Shown here: piece by piece, positions 6,508-8,061 of the stretch
Layout of the letters: every line of letters begins with the position of its first letter
Numbering within the stretch: position 1 is the first letter of the stretch
Assembly: GCA_945906975.1 (NCBI GenBank)
Contig: CAMDRY010000131.1
Span: 1 to 8,061 of the forward strand
Length of the DNA: 8,061 bases
Source: Bordetella parapertussis
GTDB lineage: Bacteria > Pseudomonadota > Gammaproteobacteria > Burkholderiales > SG8-39
Direction of reading: 5' to 3'
Translations under genes and position numbers: made by a program
Notes under the pieces: model-generated
What the model saw: only the letters and a program-made list of their open reading frames with translations
Told to the model about the DNA's origin: nothing
Databases searched by the model: none

Positions 6508-7188
6508 TTACTCTGGATCACCGGCGGTGAGGTAATCCCACATGCGTTCGGCGACGCGCCCACTCCATTCACTGCGCTTGGATGCTTCCTCAGCAGTGAG
6601 TAGCGGCCCCAGCGTGGCCTCCCCGGCTGACAGAACGCCCAGTTCAACGCGGCACATATCCTCAAGAAACCAGGCGAGCGTTAGCGCCTGCTTCATGTCG
6701 GCACCGGCCACCACAGCGCCGTTGGCACGCAGAATTACGCCATTCAACAGCCCCATTGATGCCGCCACACCCGCGGCGACTTCATCGGAACGCATCAGCG
6801 CCGGCGACGGCCAATAAGCGGGCCGCGGATAAAAAAACGCCCCGAAACCGTGGCGCACCTCGGGTGCCCGGCCCAGGGCTGACATAAGCATCACATTGGG
6901 CGGGAGTACGCGACACACGGCGCCGACGTCCGGGCGCCGCTGGTAAATCTGCTGATGAACCCGCACCTCGCCCAAGACCCCCTCGGGCAAAGCGCCGGAG
7001 ATCGGTACAACCGTGCCGTCCTCCCCTGGCGCGATCGTCCCCATCGGCTTTGCCGCGCAGACCAGCAATTCGGCCTCGTTAAGGCGTACCGAACAGTGTC
7101 CGTAGGGGCCGACAAGGCCGCATTTCGCGAGGGCCCTGGCTGCCTTCCTGACGGTTATCTGGGCATCACGCATGCCTTGCCCGATCAA
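6508..7188 (-). CDS. Class II aldolase/adducin-fold protein, possible decarboxylase
   Basis: 226 aa, the usual single-domain size. The fold is recognised from GPYGHCSVRL (residues 27-36), KPMGTIAPGE (47-56), EVRVHQQIYQRRPDVGAV (74-91), ILRANGAVVAGADMKQAL (152-169) and the C-terminal FLEDMCRVEL helix. In this superfamily a metal is normally held by H-x-H after PDVxAV and by the H of N-H-G. Here those places read C-R-V-L (R93, L95) and A-N-G (N156), so all three histidines appear lost while E74 remains. Class II aldolase-fold decarboxylases such as CmtD and PhtC act in p-cumate and phthalate pathways, and a similar role is suggested by context only. The start is TTG 7188, sharing TTGA with the preceding stop; ATG 7173 is an alternative. 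The fold is firm, the reaction unproven. Confidence 0.8.
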   Translation of the reverse strand: MIGQGMRDAQITVRKAARALAKCGLVGPYGHCSVRLNEAELLVCAAKPMGTIAPGEDGTVVPISGALPEGVLGEVRVHQQIYQRRPDVGAVCRVLPPNVMLMSALGRAPEVRHGFGAFFYPRPAYWPSPALMRSDEVAAGVAASMGLLNGVILRANGAVVAGADMKQALTLAWFLEDMCRVELGVLSAGEATLGPLLTAEEASKRSEWSGRVAERMWDYLTAGDPE

Positions 7189-7880
7189 ATGAGAACAACC
7201 GCACGAACCGGTGAAGCTTCCGCATCAACAATCTTGAGCGGCAGCGCCACCAGGGTGACGCGGCGTTCTCCGACCTGATTCAGATTGATCAGCGACGGAA
7301 GCGTGACCATGCCAGCTTCGCTAAGCAATCGAAGGGCATTCCAGAGCCGCGGCTGGTTTGGCAATTTTTCCTCCGCACCGTGATAGCAGTCAAATCCCAG
7401 CAACGGTACCTTACGCGCAATCATCCACTCGATGGCGCTTGGGGTCAGATACGGCGAACGTTTTGTCCAGTCATCTTTCATATAGGTCTGATTGACGTCT
7501 GTCCACAGCAAGACCCGGTCACCGGTTTGAATGAATTCACCGACGGCTTTTTCAAGCTCCGCTGCGTTGATTTCGCCGCCGGGAACAAGATGCCTGAAAT
7601 CGGCAAGCACGGCAGGGCCGACAAACACGCCCGGGTCGAGGTCCGTGATTTGCGCCGCGCCCTTGGTGTTGTGCTCGGGTGCATCCACGTGGCTCCCGGC
7701 GTGCAGACGCATATGAACCCCGCGGACTATCTGCTCGCCACCTTCAGCAGAATCGTGCTCCTTTAACACCTCCATCTGGAACTGCATATCCTTTTTAAAT
7801 CCCGCCGGCGTACGCATGGTGAATTTCGTGTTTTCGAGCGCCAGACTGATGTCCACAATCCTCTTTATTTCAACCGCCAT
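7185..7880 (-). CDS. Cyclase-family metal-dependent hydrolase (kynurenine formamidase-like)
   Basis: 231 aa. The signature HAGSHVDAPEH (residues 60-70) matches the HxGTHxDxPxH metal-binding motif of the cyclase family (Pfam PF04199), with S for T; H60, H64 and D66 are the expected metal ligands and H70 is close to the active site. The conserved later block LLGFDCYHGAE (160-170) also fits. Relatives include bacterial arylformamidase (KynB) and isatin hydrolase, which open amide or lactam bonds, so an amide, lactam or lactone of an aromatic acid is a reasonable substrate class. The ATG at 7880 has an excellent GGGAGG (7891-7886) five bases upstream. A GTG at 7904 would place that site inside the gene and is rejected. 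No signal peptide, so cytoplasmic. It is translationally coupled to the aldolase-fold gene. Confidence 0.9.
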   Translation of the reverse strand: MAVEIKRIVDISLALENTKFTMRTPAGFKKDMQFQMEVLKEHDSAEGGEQIVRGVHMRLHAGSHVDAPEHNTKGAAQITDLDPGVFVGPAVLADFRHLVPGGEINAAELEKAVGEFIQTGDRVLLWTDVNQTYMKDDWTKRSPYLTPSAIEWMIARKVPLLGFDCYHGAEEKLPNQPRLWNALRLLSEAGMVTLPSLINLNQVGERRVTLVALPLKIVDAEASPVRAVVLI

Positions 7881-7912
7881 CCTATCCTCCCATTGGTAAG
7901 TCACAACATTCT

Positions 7913-7961
7913 ATTGATTTAATTTTAAACCAACCTATCAATTCAAACGCAAATCCAGTGG
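7913..7961 (-). promoter_or_regulatory. AT-rich leader with inverted repeat and possible weak promoter
   Basis: The spacer upstream of the cyclase-type gene is AT-rich. ATTGAT (7913-7918) and ATCAAT (7937-7942) are inverted with centres 24 bp apart. On the minus strand TTGCGT is followed by 17 bp and TTTAAA, a weak sigma70-like candidate within the repeat. The genes could equally be read from an upstream promoter. Suggestive only. Confidence 0.25.
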
Positions 7962-8061
7962 TTAATAGCCGCCAAGCAGCATTTTGGAATTGAGATCGTT
8001 ACCGCGTCCATAGACCGGCTTAACTACGTCCGCCCTTGCGGCGACCTTGGGCTGAAGCCAG
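7962..8061 (-). CDS. C-terminal end of an unidentified protein (N-terminal part beyond window)
   Basis: A minus-strand frame open from the window edge ends at TAA 7964-7962. It yields at least 32 residues, the last of which read RGNDLNSKMLLGGY. Codon choice is rich in G/C third positions like the neighbouring genes, which supports real coding, but the piece is too short for me to name a family. It lies 81 bp upstream of the cyclase-type gene on the same strand and may be in the same operon. It could be another pathway enzyme or carrier part; no function is proposed. Confidence 0.5.
   Translation of the reverse strand, partial: WLQPKVAARADVVKPVYGRGNDLNSKMLLGGY

Noticed and set aside
7881..7904. 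GTG start for the cyclase-family gene
   Set aside because: The strong GGGAGG would then lie inside the coding sequence; it is ideally placed for ATG 7880.
1..8061. CRISPR array, tRNA or rRNA gene, complete insertion sequence
   Set aside because: No regularly spaced repeats, cloverleaf-like sequence, rRNA stretch or transposase was seen on either strand.

Overview
The window comes from a GC-rich bacterium. Two Bug-type (TctC-like) periplasmic receptors beside Rieske dioxygenases are a combination common in Burkholderiales such as Alcaligenaceae or Comamonadaceae, so a betaproteobacterium is likely; this is inferred from gene content only. The region looks like an accessory catabolic cluster for an aromatic acid.

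Layout: (a) 1-376, minus strand, the N-terminal 125 residues of a MarR-family regulator, cut by the window edge. (b) 377-530, a divergent control region with two related 14-bp palindromes lying inside overlapping, oppositely directed sigma70-like promoters. (c) 531-5122, a rightward operon: Rieske oxygenase alpha 1, beta 1, alpha 2, beta 2 and a Bug receptor. Each alpha/beta pair is joined by an ATGA stop/start overlap. (d) 5123-5455, a 333-bp convergent intergenic region with two adjacent inverted repeats, one of which looks like a bidirectional terminator. (e) 7962-5456, a leftward group: the C-terminal end of an unidentified gene (entering at 8061), a metal-dependent cyclase-family hydrolase, a class II aldolase-fold protein overlapping it by 4 bp, and a second, different Bug receptor.

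Proposed working: the MarR protein senses an aromatic ligand and releases the dioxygenase promoter and probably its own. The Bug receptors would deliver an organic acid to a tripartite tricarboxylate-type carrier whose membrane subunits are not in the window. One or both Rieske oxygenases would hydroxylate the ring. The cyclase-family hydrolase and the aldolase-fold protein (possibly a decarboxylase of the CmtD/PhtC kind) would process intermediates. No ferredoxin, ferredoxin reductase, cis-diol dehydrogenase or ring-cleavage dioxygenase is visible, so the substrate cannot be fixed from this window.

Most noteworthy points: two strongly diverged oxygenase pairs in one operon without electron-transfer partners; altered mononuclear-iron motif spacing in alpha 2; an aldolase-fold protein in which all three usual metal-binding histidines appear replaced; and a compact operator/promoter arrangement in front of the operon.
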